This document shows positions 51,484 to 61,204 of a stretch of DNA of 64,000 nt, piece after piece. How positions within the stretch are numbered: the first letter of the stretch is position 1; every line of letters starts with the position of its first letter. The notes beneath the pieces are model-generated. The model was given only the letters and a program-made list of their open reading frames with translations, had not been told where the DNA came from and did not search any database. The position numbers and the translations under genes were made by a program. Origin of the DNA: Trinickia dabaoshanensis (lineage in GTDB: Bacteria > Pseudomonadota > Gammaproteobacteria > Burkholderiales > Burkholderiaceae); assembly GCF_002879885.1 (NCBI RefSeq), contig NZ_PNYA01000016.1, positions 62,001 to 126,000 of the forward strand, given 5' to 3'.

Positions 51484-53574
51484 TCAGCCCGCCTTCGACA
51501 CCGAATCCCCGACGTTGGCCCCGAACACGCGTTCGCGCAACACGGCGAGTTGGTCGCGCGCCGCGGCCGCCTTTTCGAACTCGAGGTTTTTGGCGTGCTC
51601 CATCATCTGCTTCTCGAGGCGCTTCAGTTCCTTCGCGAGGTCCTTCTCCGACATGTCCTCGAACTTGGCACGCTGCTGCATCTCCTTCAGTTCCGCGCGC
51701 GCGTCGTCGGCGCTGTAGACGCCGTCGATGATGTCCTTGACCTTCTTGACGACCCCGCGCGGCGTGATGCCCATGCGCTCGTTGTAGGCAATCTGCTTGG
51801 CCCGCCGCCGCTCGGTTTCGTCGATCGCGCGGCGCATCGAATCGGTCATGTTGTCGGCGTAGAGGATCGCCGTGCCGTTCACGTTGCGCGCCGCCCGGCC
51901 GATCGTCTGGATCAGCGAACGCTCGGCTCGCAAAAAGCCTTCTTTGTCGGCATCGAGAATCGTGACCAGCGACACCTCGGGGATGTCGAGCCCCTCGCGC
52001 AGCAAGTTGATCCCGACCAGCACGTCGAAGGCGCCGAGCCGCAGGTCGCGAATGATTTCCACGCGCTCCACGGTGTCGATGTCGCTGTGCAAATAGCGAA
52101 CCTTGACGCCGTGATCGGCGAGAAACTCGGTCAGTTGCTCGGCCATCCGCTTCGTCAGCACGGTCACGAGCACGCGTTCGTTCACGGCCACGCGCGCATG
52201 GATCTCGCTGAGCACGTCGTCCACCTGCGAACGCGCCGGCCGCACCTGGATCAGCGGATCGACGAGCCCCGTCGGCCGCACCACCTGCTCCACGACTTGA
52301 CCCGTCTTCTTCTTTTCGTAATCGGCCGGCGTGGCCGAAACGAAAACGGCTTGACGCATCTTGCGCTCGAACTCGGGAAACTTCAGGGGCCGGTTATCGA
52401 GCGCCGACGGCAACCGGAAACCGTACTGCACGAGGTTTTCCTTGCGCGAGCGGTCGCCGTTGTACATGGCGTTCAATTGCCCGATCAGCACGTGCGATTC
52501 GTCGAGCAGCATCAGCGCATCGGGCGGCAGGTAATCGACGAGCGTCGGCGGCGGCTCGCCGGGCGCCGCGCCCGAAAAATGCCGCGTGTAATTTTCGATG
52601 CCCTTGCAAAAACCGAGCTCCTGCAGCATCTCCAAATCGAAGCGCGTCCGTTGCTCGAGGCGTTGCGCCTCCACGAGCTTGCCCTCGGCGTAGTAGAACT
52701 CGAGGCGCTCGCGCAGTTCGTCCTTGATCGTCTCAACGGCGCGCATGACCGTTTCGCGCGGCGTGACGTAGTGCGAGGACGGATAAACGGTAAAGCGCGG
52801 AATCTTTTGCCGCACCCGCCCCGTCAACGGATCGAACAACTGCAGCGACTCCACTTCGTCGTCGAACAGTTCGATACGCAGTGCCATCTCGGCATGCTCG
52901 GCCGGGAACACGTCGATCGTATCGCCGCGCACCCGGAACGCACCGCGCTGAAAATCGGCCTCGTTGCGGTTGTATTGCATCGCGATCAAGCGGGCGATGA
53001 CGTCGCGCTGACCGATCTTGTCGCCGGTGCGCAGCGTCAAGATCATCTGGTGGTATTCGCTCGGATTGCCGATACCGTAGATCGCGGAGACGGTCGCCAC
53101 GATCACGACGTCGCGCCGCTCCATCAGGCTCTTGGTCGCCGAGAGCCGCATTTGCTCGATGTGTTCGTTGATCGACGAGTCCTTCTCGATGAACAGATCG
53201 CGCTGCGGGACGTAGGCTTCCGGCTGGTAGTAGTCGTAGTACGAAACGAAATACTCGACGGCATTGCGCGGGAAGAACTCGCGAAACTCCGAGTACAACT
53301 GCGCCGCGAGCGTCTTGTTCGGCGCGAAGACGATCGCCGGCCGGCCAAGCCGCGCGATGACGTTCGCCATCGTAAAGGTCTTGCCCGAGCCCGTCACGCC
53401 GAGCAGCGTCTGGTACGACAAGCCGTCCTCGATACCTTCGACGAGTTGGGCGATGGCCGTCGGCTGGTCGCCGGCCGGTGGATACGGCTGGTACAGATGG
53501 AACGGCGAACCCTCGAATTCGACGAACTTCGATTCGTCGAGGGCTTCGGCTGCGTGGGACTTAGCTTCGGACAT
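51484..53574 (-). CDS. uvrB: Excinuclease ABC subunit B
   Basis: This 696-residue DNA-repair helicase verifies damage and recruits UvrC. Walker A is '[14 protein letters not shown]' near residue 57, and the beta-hairpin region is '[13 protein letters not shown]'. The helicase motif '[12 protein letters not shown]' lies mid-protein, and the C-terminal UVR motif that binds UvrC is around '[22 protein letters not shown]'. Length and order are standard. No clear LexA box was identified upstream. Confidence 0.97.
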   Translation of the reverse strand: MSEAKSHAAEALDESKFVEFEGSPFHLYQPYPPAGDQPTAIAQLVEGIEDGLSYQTLLGVTGSGKTFTMANVIARLGRPAIVFAPNKTLAAQLYSEFREFFPRNAVEYFVSYYDYYQPEAYVPQRDLFIEKDSSINEHIEQMRLSATKSLMERRDVVIVATVSAIYGIGNPSEYHQMILTLRTGDKIGQRDVIARLIAMQYNRNEADFQRGAFRVRGDTIDVFPAEHAEMALRIELFDDEVESLQLFDPLTGRVRQKIPRFTVYPSSHYVTPRETVMRAVETIKDELRERLEFYYAEGKLVEAQRLEQRTRFDLEMLQELGFCKGIENYTRHFSGAAPGEPPPTLVDYLPPDALMLLDESHVLIGQLNAMYNGDRSRKENLVQYGFRLPSALDNRPLKFPEFERKMRQAVFVSATPADYEKKKTGQVVEQVVRPTGLVDPLIQVRPARSQVDDVLSEIHARVAVNERVLVTVLTKRMAEQLTEFLADHGVKVRYLHSDIDTVERVEIIRDLRLGAFDVLVGINLLREGLDIPEVSLVTILDADKEGFLRAERSLIQTIGRAARNVNGTAILYADNMTDSMRRAIDETERRRAKQIAYNERMGITPRGVVKKVKDIIDGVYSADDARAELKEMQQRAKFEDMSEKDLAKELKRLEKQMMEHAKNLEFEKAAAARDQLAVLRERVFGANVGDSVSKAG

Positions 53575-53826
53575 GGAAATGGCGCTTCCTTCGCCGACAA
53601 AACAACCATTCTAGCGTTTCGCGCTCGCCCAGGCAGCGCGCGGCATCGTAGCTCGCACGCGGCCCAGGCGCCGCGTGCGAGCAAAAAAGTGCACGATCGT
53701 TCAGACTAATTCGCTCATTGCGGGCGAAAAGCGCGGCAACACGCGAGCGGGATTCGCTACAATTACGGATTCCGCGCTTGCAGCACGTGCTCGCTTTCAA
53801 GTTTTCCACTACCGCCGAAAGACATC

Positions 53827-55026
53827 ATGTCCCTGTTCTCCGCAGTCGAACTCGCGCCCCGCGACCCGATCCTCGGCCTCAACGAGGCCTTCAATGCCGA
53901 TCCGCGCCCGACCAAAGTCAATCTCGGCGTCGGCGTCTATACGAACGAAGAAGGCAAGATCCCGTTGCTGCGCGCCGTTCGCGAAGCGGAACAAGCCCGT
54001 GTGGATCAGGCACTGCCGCGCGGCTACTTGCCGATCGAAGGCATCGCCGCCTACGATGCGGCCGTGCAAAAGCTGCTGCTCGGCGATGCGTCGCCGCTGA
54101 TCGCCGCGGGCCGTGTGGTCACGGCGCAAGCGCTCGGCGGTACCGGCGCCCTCAAGATCGGTGCCGATTTCCTCAAGCGCGTGAACCCGAACGCCAAGGT
54201 CGCGATCAGCGATCCGAGCTGGGAAAACCACCGCGCGCTGTTCGAAAGCGCCGGCTTCGAGGTGCTCGCCTACCCGTACTACGACGCGCAAACGCACGGC
54301 GTGAACTTCGAGGCGATGCTCGCCGCGCTCAATAGCTACGCGGCCGGCACGATCGTCGTGCTGCACGCTTGCTGCCACAATCCGACGGGCGTCGATTTGA
54401 GCGAAGCGCAGTGGAAGCAGATCGTCGAAGTGGTGAAGGCGCGCAATCTCGTGCCGTTCCTCGACATCGCCTACCAAGGCTTCGGCGACGGTATCGACGC
54501 CGACGCGGCAGCCGTGCGCCTGTTCGCAGGCGCCGAACTGAACGTATTCGTCTCGTCGTCGTTCTCGAAGTCGTTCTCGCTGTATGGCGAGCGCGTCGGC
54601 GCGCTGTCGATCATCGCCGACAGCAAGGACGAAGCGACGCGCGTGCTCTCGCAACTGAAGCGCGTCATCCGCACGAACTATTCGAACCCGCCGACGCACG
54701 GCGGCGCGATCGTCGCGACGGTGCTCGGCACACCGGCATTGCGTGCGATGTGGGAACAAGAACTCGGCGAAATGCGCGACCGCATCCGCGCGATGCGCGG
54801 CGGCCTCGTCGAACGCCTGAAGAACGCCGGCGTCGCGCGCGACTTCGGCTTCGTGAACGCGCAGCGCGGCATGTTCTCCTACTCGGGCCTGACCTCGGCC
54901 CAGGTAGATCGTCTGCGCGAAGAGTTCGGCATCTACGCCGTGGGCACGGGCCGCATTTGCGTCGCGGCGCTCAACACGCGCAACCTCGATACGGTGGCCA
55001 ACGCCATCGCGCACGTGCTGAAGTAA
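53827..55026 (+). CDS. Aromatic/aspartate aminotransferase (class I)
   Basis: This 399-residue PLP enzyme of the TyrB/AspC type has the PLP lysine in 'SSSFSKSFSLYGERVG', with 'HACCHNPTGVDLSEAQW' and 'RIVTNPPT'-like 'RTNYSNPPTHGG' segments. It moves amino groups between aspartate or aromatic amino acids and 2-oxoglutarate. Divergent from uvrB; a strong terminator follows. Substrate preference (Asp versus aromatic) cannot be fixed by reading. Confidence 0.93.
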   Translation: MSLFSAVELAPRDPILGLNEAFNADPRPTKVNLGVGVYTNEEGKIPLLRAVREAEQARVDQALPRGYLPIEGIAAYDAAVQKLLLGDASPLIAAGRVVTAQALGGTGALKIGADFLKRVNPNAKVAISDPSWENHRALFESAGFEVLAYPYYDAQTHGVNFEAMLAALNSYAAGTIVVLHACCHNPTGVDLSEAQWKQIVEVVKARNLVPFLDIAYQGFGDGIDADAAAVRLFAGAELNVFVSSSFSKSFSLYGERVGALSIIADSKDEATRVLSQLKRVIRTNYSNPPTHGGAIVATVLGTPALRAMWEQELGEMRDRIRAMRGGLVERLKNAGVARDFGFVNAQRGMFSYSGLTSAQVDRLREEFGIYAVGTGRICVAALNTRNLDTVANAIAHVLK

Positions 55027-55080
55027 CGCTCGCGCGGGCCGCGCCTCGAGCGCGGCCACGCGACGCATGCAATACCGAAG

Positions 55081-55112
55081 AGCGCCTCGCGGTTTCGCGA
55101 GGCGCTTTTTTT
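55081..55112 (+). terminator. Rho-independent terminator
   Basis: AGCGCCTCGCG/CGCGAGGCGCT around a GTTT loop, followed by seven Ts. It ends the aminotransferase gene; the convergent patatin gene ends 31 bp further on. Confidence 0.9.
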
Positions 55113-55142
55113 ACGCCGTCCGCCCTTGGCTGCGCTTACGCT

Positions 55143-56381
55143 TCAGCGCTGGTCGCGATGAATATCGTGCGTCACGAATCCGGCGTCGTTATCGGGCATA
55201 TCGAGCCACCCGGGCTGCGCCAAGCTATCGCGAATGTCGCGCAGGCCCGATTGCCAGTGAACGTTCATCGTCGATACGCCGAATTGATAGTCTTTGTAAT
55301 TGCCGTCGAATTCCTTGTCCCGGTAGACGAGTTGAAAAACGTTGTAACGGTGCGACGACGAAAGCTCCTCGGCCAGCTTGCACCATGGGTCGTCGCGGTG
55401 TTCGGGCGCGACGCGCATGAGCACTTCGCGCAGCACATGCCGGAAACGCTGTGAGTGCTGCATCATGTCCGTCACCATGCGCGTGCGGCTCGAGTATTGG
55501 ATGTCCTTCATGCGCCCTTGCACGTCCGTGAGGTTCGTCGGCACGGGACCGCGCGCGCTCCATAGATCGACCTGAAATGCGAGCGTATCGCGACGCGGGC
55601 TGGCCTGAATGACTTCCGAGAGCGGCGTGTTGGACATGAGCCCGCCGTCCCAGTAAAACTCGCCGTCGATTTCCGTTGCGGCAAACCCGGGCGGCAGCGA
55701 ACCCGACGCGATGAAATGCTCGGCCCGCAGCGTTTTGTGCTGGTTGTCGAAGTACTCGAAGTTGCCCGTGCCCACGTTCACGGCCGCAACGGAAACGCGC
55801 GTCTCGCCCGAATTGATCCGGTCGAAGTCGCACAAACGCTCGAGCGTCGATTTGAGCGGCGCCGTATCGTACCAACTCGCGGTGCCGGGCGTGCTCGGCG
55901 TAAACGGCAACGGCGGCGGCACGCGCGGCACGAAGAAACCGCGCTGCCCGTCTACGAGTGCACTGAACGCTTGCATCGTCGTGAACGCGGTGCGCACGGG
56001 CGCGGGCGAGTCGAAAAACGCGTTCTCCACCGAGGGCGGTAGCGAAAAGCCATAGGCGGGCTGGCACACCGTGTCCCAGAACGCCTTCAATTTCGCCACG
56101 CGATGCTCGGGCGCATTCCCGGCGATGATGGCGGTGTTCAGCGCGCCGATCGAAATCCCGGCGATCCAATTCGGCACGATCCCGGCTTCGTGCAGCCCCT
56201 CGTAGACACCGGCCTGATAGGCGCCCAGCGCGCCGCCGCCTTGCAACACGAGCGCGACCGTTTGATAGGGAGGCAAGGCAAGCGACGGCGCGAAGCGCGC
56301 CGTTCGGCCTGCCGCATGTTGCTCGCCGCCCTCCGTCACCGTCGCGTTCGCGCGAACGCGCGTCCCCTTGCGCTCCCCCAT
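55143..56381 (-). CDS. Patatin-like phospholipase with DUF3734
   Basis: This 412-residue lipid acyl hydrolase has the oxyanion motif 'LVLQGGGALGAYQAG', the nucleophile serine in 'GISIG', and the dyad Asp in 'WDGGLMSN'. The C-terminal ~100 residues match the DUF3734 extension ('SSRTRMVTDMMQHSQRFR'). It follows the 3-hydroxybutyrate dehydrogenase gene by 9 bp on the same strand. That pairing is widespread in Burkholderiaceae and suggests a role in polyhydroxybutyrate or lipid turnover. Confidence 0.93.
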   Translation of the reverse strand: MGERKGTRVRANATVTEGGEQHAAGRTARFAPSLALPPYQTVALVLQGGGALGAYQAGVYEGLHEAGIVPNWIAGISIGALNTAIIAGNAPEHRVAKLKAFWDTVCQPAYGFSLPPSVENAFFDSPAPVRTAFTTMQAFSALVDGQRGFFVPRVPPPLPFTPSTPGTASWYDTAPLKSTLERLCDFDRINSGETRVSVAAVNVGTGNFEYFDNQHKTLRAEHFIASGSLPPGFAATEIDGEFYWDGGLMSNTPLSEVIQASPRRDTLAFQVDLWSARGPVPTNLTDVQGRMKDIQYSSRTRMVTDMMQHSQRFRHVLREVLMRVAPEHRDDPWCKLAEELSSSHRYNVFQLVYRDKEFDGNYKDYQFGVSTMNVHWQSGLRDIRDSLAQPGWLDMPDNDAGFVTHDIHRDQR

Positions 56382-56390
56382 CTTGCCTCC

Positions 56391-57188
56391 TTAAAGCATG
56401 CACCAGCCGTGCGACACGAGGAACGATTGCCCCGTGAGCGCGGCGCTCGGGAACGTGCACAAGAACAGGACGGTTTGCGCCACGTCTTCCACCGTCGTGA
56501 ACACGCCGTCGACCGTTTGGCCGAGCATCACGCGCTTGACCACTTCGTCCTCGGTAAGACCGAGTTCCTTCGCCTGCTCGGGGATCTGCTTATCGACGAG
56601 GGGCGTGCGCACGAACCCGGGACATACGACGTGCGAACGCACGTTGTGAGCGGCGCCCTCCTTCGCAAGGACACGCGACAAACCGAGCAGCGCATGTTTG
56701 GCCGCGACGTAAGCCGACTTGAGCGGGGAAGCCTCGTGCGAGTGCACGGAACCCATATAGATGACCACCCCGCCCCGATCGCCCTTGTACATATGCTTGA
56801 GCGCCGCCTTCGTGGTGAGGAAGGCCCCATCGACGTGAATGGCCTGCATCTTCTTCCAATCGGAGAAGCTGTAGTTCTCGATCGGATTGACGATCTGGAT
56901 GCCGGCGTTGGACACGAGGATATCGACCGAGCCGAACTGCGCCGCGACCTCGTCGATACCGCGATTGACGGCATCTTCATCGGTCACGTCCATCGCGATA
57001 CCGAGCGCTTTGCCGCCCTGCGCCCGGATTTCCTCGGCAACGGCCTGAGCGCCCGCCAGATTCAAATCGGCGATCGCGACAGCCGCGCCCTGGGCCGCCA
57101 GGGTACGCGCGATTTCCTTGCCGATCCCGCTTGCCGCTCCCGTTACGACCGCGGCCTTCCCGTTCAGACTCGTATTCAACGACGACAT
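56391..57188 (-). CDS. 3-Hydroxybutyrate dehydrogenase (SDR)
   Basis: This 265-residue NAD-dependent short-chain dehydrogenase has 'GAASGIG' for the cofactor, 'NAGIQ', and the catalytic Ser-Tyr-Lys in 'GSVHSHEAS' and 'YVAAKH'. It oxidises 3-hydroxybutyrate to acetoacetate in PHB use. The C-terminal 'HGWCML' is typical of this subgroup. It leads the two-gene unit with patatin. Confidence 0.92.
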   Translation of the reverse strand: MSSLNTSLNGKAAVVTGAASGIGKEIARTLAAQGAAVAIADLNLAGAQAVAEEIRAQGGKALGIAMDVTDEDAVNRGIDEVAAQFGSVDILVSNAGIQIVNPIENYSFSDWKKMQAIHVDGAFLTTKAALKHMYKGDRGGVVIYMGSVHSHEASPLKSAYVAAKHALLGLSRVLAKEGAAHNVRSHVVCPGFVRTPLVDKQIPEQAKELGLTEDEVVKRVMLGQTVDGVFTTVEDVAQTVLFLCTFPSAALTGQSFLVSHGWCML

Positions 57189-57396
57189 TCGTCACCTCTC
57201 AAGCGTGCGTGGACAATGACATCATGGCGGGCCGCGCCTGGCAACCTGGCAGATCTTCATATGCCGTTCGGCCGAATTGGCCCGCCACGACCGACTCCGC
57301 TATTGTGCCCCAACGTTCGACGCCAGCGCGACTCGCGGCGAATGGGATTAAGCTTCGTTGTTCATTACCGTGTTGGCAAGCGCCAAGGAGGCATGC

Positions 57397-58368
57397 ATGA
57401 ATTACCGGCGATTGGGCCGTTCGGGCCTGCAAGTCAGCGAACTCTCGCTCGGCTCTTGGGTAACCTACGGCAATCAAGTGGACCGGCACGCCGCACGCGA
57501 ATCGCTCGCCGCCGCGCGCGATGCCGGCGTGAATTTCTTCGACAACGCCGAAGTGTACGCGGGCGGCAAATCCGAGGAGATCATGGGCCAGGCGCTCAAG
57601 GAACTCGCCTGGCCGCGTGTGAGCTACGTCGTCTCCACGAAGTTCTATTGGGGTTTGAGCGAGGCGCCGAACCAATATCACACGCTCAACCGCAAATACC
57701 TGCACAACGCCATCGACGGCTCGCTCGCGCGCCTACAACTCGATTACGTGGACCTTGTGTTTTGCCATCGCGCCGATCCGAACACGCCGATCGAGGAAAC
57801 CGTATGGGCGATGAGCGACATGATCACGCGGGGCAAAGCGCTGTATTGGGGCACGTCGGAATGGAGCGCCGACGAAATTCGCGCGGCGTACGAGATTGCC
57901 GAACGGCATCATCTGCACAAGCCCGTGATGGAGCAGCCGCAATACAACTTGTTTTGCCGCAAACGCGTGGAAGAGGAATACGCACGCCTTTACGAGGACA
58001 TCGGGCTCGGCTTGACGACCTGGAGCCCGCTCGCCTCGGGGCTTCTGACCGGCAAGTATCGGAGCGGCGTGCCGGCGGGCAGCCGCGCGCAATTGCAGGG
58101 CTACGATTGGTTGCGCACGCAACTAACGGATGCCGATAAGAATCAACGCGTGGCGCAATTGGAAACGCTCGCGCGCGAACTCGGCTGCAGCATCGGCCAG
58201 TTGGCGATCGCCTGGGTACTCACGAACCCGCACGTGAGCACGGTCATTACCGGTGCATCGCGCGTCGAGCAGATCGCGGAAAACATGAAATCAGTCGAGG
58301 TGGCCACACGCATTACGCCGGAAATCCAGCAAGCGATCGAGGATATCACCGGCGACGCGGCGCACTGA
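57397..58368 (+). CDS. Aldo/keto reductase (Kv-beta/YghZ-like)
   Basis: This 323-residue NADPH-dependent oxidoreductase has the barrel markers '[15 protein letters not shown]' (catalytic Asp and Tyr), '[16 protein letters not shown]' and 'ALYWGTSEW', and the NADP loop '[12 protein letters not shown]'. It is of the voltage-gated potassium channel beta-subunit type. An AAGGAGG ribosome site lies 5 bases before ATG 57397. Substrate unknown; probably aldehydes. Confidence 0.9.
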   Translation: MNYRRLGRSGLQVSELSLGSWVTYGNQVDRHAARESLAAARDAGVNFFDNAEVYAGGKSEEIMGQALKELAWPRVSYVVSTKFYWGLSEAPNQYHTLNRKYLHNAIDGSLARLQLDYVDLVFCHRADPNTPIEETVWAMSDMITRGKALYWGTSEWSADEIRAAYEIAERHHLHKPVMEQPQYNLFCRKRVEEEYARLYEDIGLGLTTWSPLASGLLTGKYRSGVPAGSRAQLQGYDWLRTQLTDADKNQRVAQLETLARELGCSIGQLAIAWVLTNPHVSTVITGASRVEQIAENMKSVEVATRITPEIQQAIEDITGDAAH

Positions 58369-58512
58369 TCATGCGGGGCGCGGTCGTGCCGTACCGTACA
58401 ATACGCGCCCCGTCCGAGCGTTCGCGTGCCCGCGCGCCGGGCGGCCGCACCGGCGCCTGAGCGCCGGCGCGCGAAATCACCCGATTCCCCAGCACCCACC
58501 AGTCTCGTCCGT

Positions 58513-59358
58513 ATGCTCAGCTACCGCCACGCCTTTCATGCAGGCAATCACGCCGATGTCCTCAAGCACACTGTCGTCGTGCAGTTGCTTCGCTATCTGG
58601 CGCAGAAGGACAAGGCCTACTGGTACATCGACACGCATGCGGGCGCGGGCGTGTACTCGCTCACCGAAGGTTATGCGACCAAGACCGCCGAGTTTCAAAC
58701 CGGTATCGCCAAACTTTGGGAGCGCACGGATTTGCCCGCCGCGCTGCGCGACTATGTCGAGCAAGTGGGCGCATTGAACGCGGACGGCCAATTGCGTTAC
58801 TACCCGGGCTCGCCCTATCTCGCCTGGCGGCTCATGCGAGAGCAGGACCGGATGCGGCTGTTCGAGTTGCACAGCACCGAGATCGACGTGCTGCGCCACA
58901 ATTTCCGCGACGCGGGCCGCCGGGCGATGCTGTATGCCGGAGACGGCTTCGACGGCATCAAGGCGCTGCTGCCCCCGCCGCCGCGCCGCGCGCTCGTACT
59001 CGTGGATCCGTCGTTCGAAGACAAGCGCGATTACGCTCGCACGATCACCTGTCTGGAAGAAAGCCTGAAGCGCTTCGCCACGGGCATGTACGCGGTCTGG
59101 TATCCGCAGGTCACGCGGCCCGAGTCGCAACGGTTTCCCGAGCAATTGAAGCAGTTGCAGCAGACGAATTGGCTGCATGCCACGTTGACCGTCAGCGAAC
59201 CGCCTTCGGACGGTTTTGGGCTATACGGCAGCGGCATGTTCATTCTGAATCCGCCCTACACGCTCGCAGCCGCGCTGAAGGAAACGCTCCCCTACCTCGT
59301 CGACGTGTTGGGACAGGACGCGAACGCGCAGTTCAAGTTGGAATCGCGCATTGCCTAG
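58513..59358 (+). CDS. rlmJ: 23S rRNA adenine-2030-N6 methyltransferase
   Basis: This 281-residue cytoplasmic enzyme methylates A2030 of 23S rRNA. It starts 'MLSYRHAFHAGNHADVLKH', the hallmark of RlmJ, has the SAM site 'YIDTHAGAGVY' and motif IV 'VDPSFEDK', and ends with 'NPPYTLAAAL'. The ATG at 58513 is chosen because the conserved sequence begins there; the frame is open further upstream. Confidence 0.95.
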   Translation: MLSYRHAFHAGNHADVLKHTVVVQLLRYLAQKDKAYWYIDTHAGAGVYSLTEGYATKTAEFQTGIAKLWERTDLPAALRDYVEQVGALNADGQLRYYPGSPYLAWRLMREQDRMRLFELHSTEIDVLRHNFRDAGRRAMLYAGDGFDGIKALLPPPPRRALVLVDPSFEDKRDYARTITCLEESLKRFATGMYAVWYPQVTRPESQRFPEQLKQLQQTNWLHATLTVSEPPSDGFGLYGSGMFILNPPYTLAAALKETLPYLVDVLGQDANAQFKLESRIA

Positions 59359-59437
59359 AGGCGGCGGGAGACGCGCTCGACCCTAGCCCCTAGCCTGCGG
59401 AGGCGGAGGCGGGGGCGTCGGCGCCGGAGCGCAAGGT

Positions 59438-59824
59438 TCACTGGCGATTGCCCGGAACCATCCGATACCCGGCCGCGCCGGCGGGCACCGTCCCGTTGGA
59501 GCCGGGCAATGCGATATAGGGGGCGACGACGATGGGCGGCTGCTCGGCGCCCGCGTCTACAGGGTCGATCGTCGGAAGCCGGTTAGCCGGCACCATCGGC
59601 GCCGGCGAGAGCGGCGCATTTTGGAGGATCAACCCGCTCTTCCCGTCGTGAATGCCCGTCCGGGTGTCGAGTTCGATGCCGCTCTGGCCATCGTTGATGC
59701 CCGTTTGCGTGCCGAGTTCCAAGGCCTGCCTGCCGGCCACCGCGTGCGAGGCGGCGGCCATGAGCGCGGCATAAGCCGCTGCGCGGATCGCGCGGTGCAA
59801 GCGAAGGGTGGCGAGAGAGCGCAT
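59438..59824 (-). CDS. Small secreted protein, family not recognised
   Basis: This 128-residue protein has an N-terminal signal ('RAAAYAALMAAASHAVA'). The body holds an imperfect internal repeat, 'GTQTGINDGQSGI' and 'DTRTGIHDGKSGL', then a Pro-rich stretch ending 'GYRMVPGNRQ'. It should be periplasmic or on the surface. No function known. The start at 59824 is chosen because the signal begins there. Confidence 0.6.
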   Translation of the reverse strand: MRSLATLRLHRAIRAAAYAALMAAASHAVAGRQALELGTQTGINDGQSGIELDTRTGIHDGKSGLILQNAPLSPAPMVPANRLPTIDPVDAGAEQPPIVVAPYIALPGSNGTVPAGAAGYRMVPGNRQ

Positions 59825-60049
59825 GGCGACGGTCCGAGCAATAGCTGAGCAGCGAATGCTCACACCTTAGCGCGGCGGCGATATTCGCGCTAGTCGCAAC
59901 GGGCGGGACCGTGCCGGGCCGCGTCATTACGCCGATACCGCGCACAAACAAAAGCCTCGCCAATGCAGCGAGGCTTGCAACAGTCACTTCAACTTCGGCG
60001 CGCGGGTGCGCGCGGGCGCTCGGCCTCGAGCCGCCGGGCTTTGCTCGGC

Positions 60050-60196
60050 TTAGATCGAGTAGCCGTGTGCCTCGAGCGAGCGCAGACGGCGCTCCAGATC
60101 GACGATGTCCGACGACGAGGCGAGATACGCTTCGCGACGGCTACGTTCGGCCGATTCGAACCAGTTGCTGAGCTTTTCGAGGATGTAGGCAAACAT
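60050..60196 (-). CDS. DUF3563 mini-protein
   Basis: This 48-residue protein reads 'MFAYILEKLSNWFESAERSR', then 'REAYLASSSDIVDLERRLRS', and ends 'LEAHGYSI'. It matches the DUF3563 family, common in Burkholderiaceae, of unknown role. It is largely helical and amphipathic. GGAGAACATC precedes the ATG. Too short for many gene callers. Confidence 0.85.
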   Translation of the reverse strand: MFAYILEKLSNWFESAERSRREAYLASSSDIVDLERRLRSLEAHGYSI

Positions 60197-60403
60197 GATG
60201 TTCTCCAAGGGTCGGGTCTCGTCCCCGGCGGATCGCGCATCAGGGATTTCCCGTAAAAGGGTTAACCCGGATTATAGAGACCTTGTAGAAAATTGCGAGT
60301 GAAATGCTCGAATGGTGTGCATTCCGGTTTGGAATGGTGCAGCCAACGCCGCGAAAGCGTCATGAATGCACCAATTGCGTGCAAACGTGACGCTGGTGGC
60401 TGC

Positions 60404-60835
60404 TCAGCCTTGTGGGCATTGGCTGTGCGGGTCCTCCACGCACGCCTGCGGACTGGCCAATCCCTCGAGGATCGGGCAATCGGGACGCGTATCGCCGTGA
60501 CAGTGATCGGCCAGATGAGTCAGTGTGTCGCGCATTTCCGACAGTTCGGCGATGCGCCGCTCGAGATCGGCCACATGCTGGAGCGCGATCGTCTTGACCT
60601 CGGCGCTGGCGCGCGAGCGGTCTTGCCACAGCGCCAATAGCTTGCGGATGTCCTCGATCGAAAAGCCGAGGTGCCGAGCCTGACGGATGAAGCGCAGGGT
60701 ATGGATTTCCTGTTTGCCGTATACGCGGTAGCCCGCGTCCGTCCGGCCCTTGGGCGCTAGCAACTCGACGCTCTCGTAGTAGCGAATCATCTTGGCCGTC
60801 ACGCCGGATTCGCGGGCCGCTTCCCCAATATTCAT
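60404..60835 (-). CDS. cueR: MerR-family copper regulator (CueR-like)
   Basis: This 143-residue MerR protein has the winged-helix head 'MNIGEAARESGVTAKMIRYYE' and a long dimer helix. The metal loop has cysteines in 'DCPILEGLASPQACVEDPHSQC', including the Cys pair with spacing typical of CueR and a C-terminal extra Cys. It activates copper-resistance genes by twisting the promoter. It is divergent from the CopZ-like gene across a perfect palindrome. Confidence 0.88.
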   Translation of the reverse strand: MNIGEAARESGVTAKMIRYYESVELLAPKGRTDAGYRVYGKQEIHTLRFIRQARHLGFSIEDIRKLLALWQDRSRASAEVKTIALQHVADLERRIAELSEMRDTLTHLADHCHGDTRPDCPILEGLASPQACVEDPHSQCPQG

Positions 60836-60860
60836 GTCCGATCTCCCGTCGACGACCAAA

Positions 60861-60895
60861 AGCGTATACCTTCCCACGGCGGGAAGGTATACGCT
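60861..60895. promoter_or_regulatory. Perfect 35-bp palindrome, probable CueR operator
   Basis: AGCGTATACCTTCCC and its exact complement GGGAAGGTATACGCT flank ACGGC. The core ACCTTCCC...GGGAAGGT fits MerR-family copper operators that lie in the promoter spacer. It sits between cueR and copZ, 25 bp before cueR and about 80 bp before copZ, so it may serve both. Confidence 0.85.
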
Positions 60896-60974
60896 TTGAA
60901 TGAAGCGGGCCGACGGCGAACGCCGCGCGGCCCATGATCGATGCCACTCAACCTTTTTGAACAGGAACCTTGCA

Positions 60975-61190
60975 ATGATCGAATTCCAAGTCGAAGGCAT
61001 GAGCTGCCAGCACTGCGTGGGCGCGGTAACGAAAGCGATTCGGGCAGTCGATGCGGCAGCGCTCGTGGAGGTCAATCTCGACGAACGGCGTGTACGCGTG
61101 CAGTCGCGAGAGAACGCCGATCGGCTCGGCAGCGCGATCGTCGAAGCGGGCTACGAGGTCAAGGGTAGCCACACGATCGTCGACGCCTGA
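60975..61190 (+). CDS. copZ: CopZ-like heavy-metal-associated chaperone
   Basis: This 71-residue HMA-domain protein has the copper-binding 'GMSCQHC' near residue 8 and the ferredoxin-like fold. It carries Cu(I) in the cytoplasm, normally to a P-type ATPase. No ATPase gene is nearby, so the partner lies elsewhere. AGGAACCTTGCA precedes the ATG. It is controlled by CueR by position and palindrome. Confidence 0.92.
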   Translation: MIEFQVEGMSCQHCVGAVTKAIRAVDAAALVEVNLDERRVRVQSRENADRLGSAIVEAGYEVKGSHTIVDA

Positions 61191-61204
61191 CGGGCCGCCG
61201 CGCG

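Noticed and set aside
51460-53709. 749-codon plus-strand frame opposite uvrB
   Set aside because: Shadow of uvrB; no start signal, no recognisable domain.
56103-58139. 678-codon plus-strand frame over patatin, dehydrogenase and reductase genes
   Set aside because: It spans three recognisable genes on both strands; its product is low-complexity.
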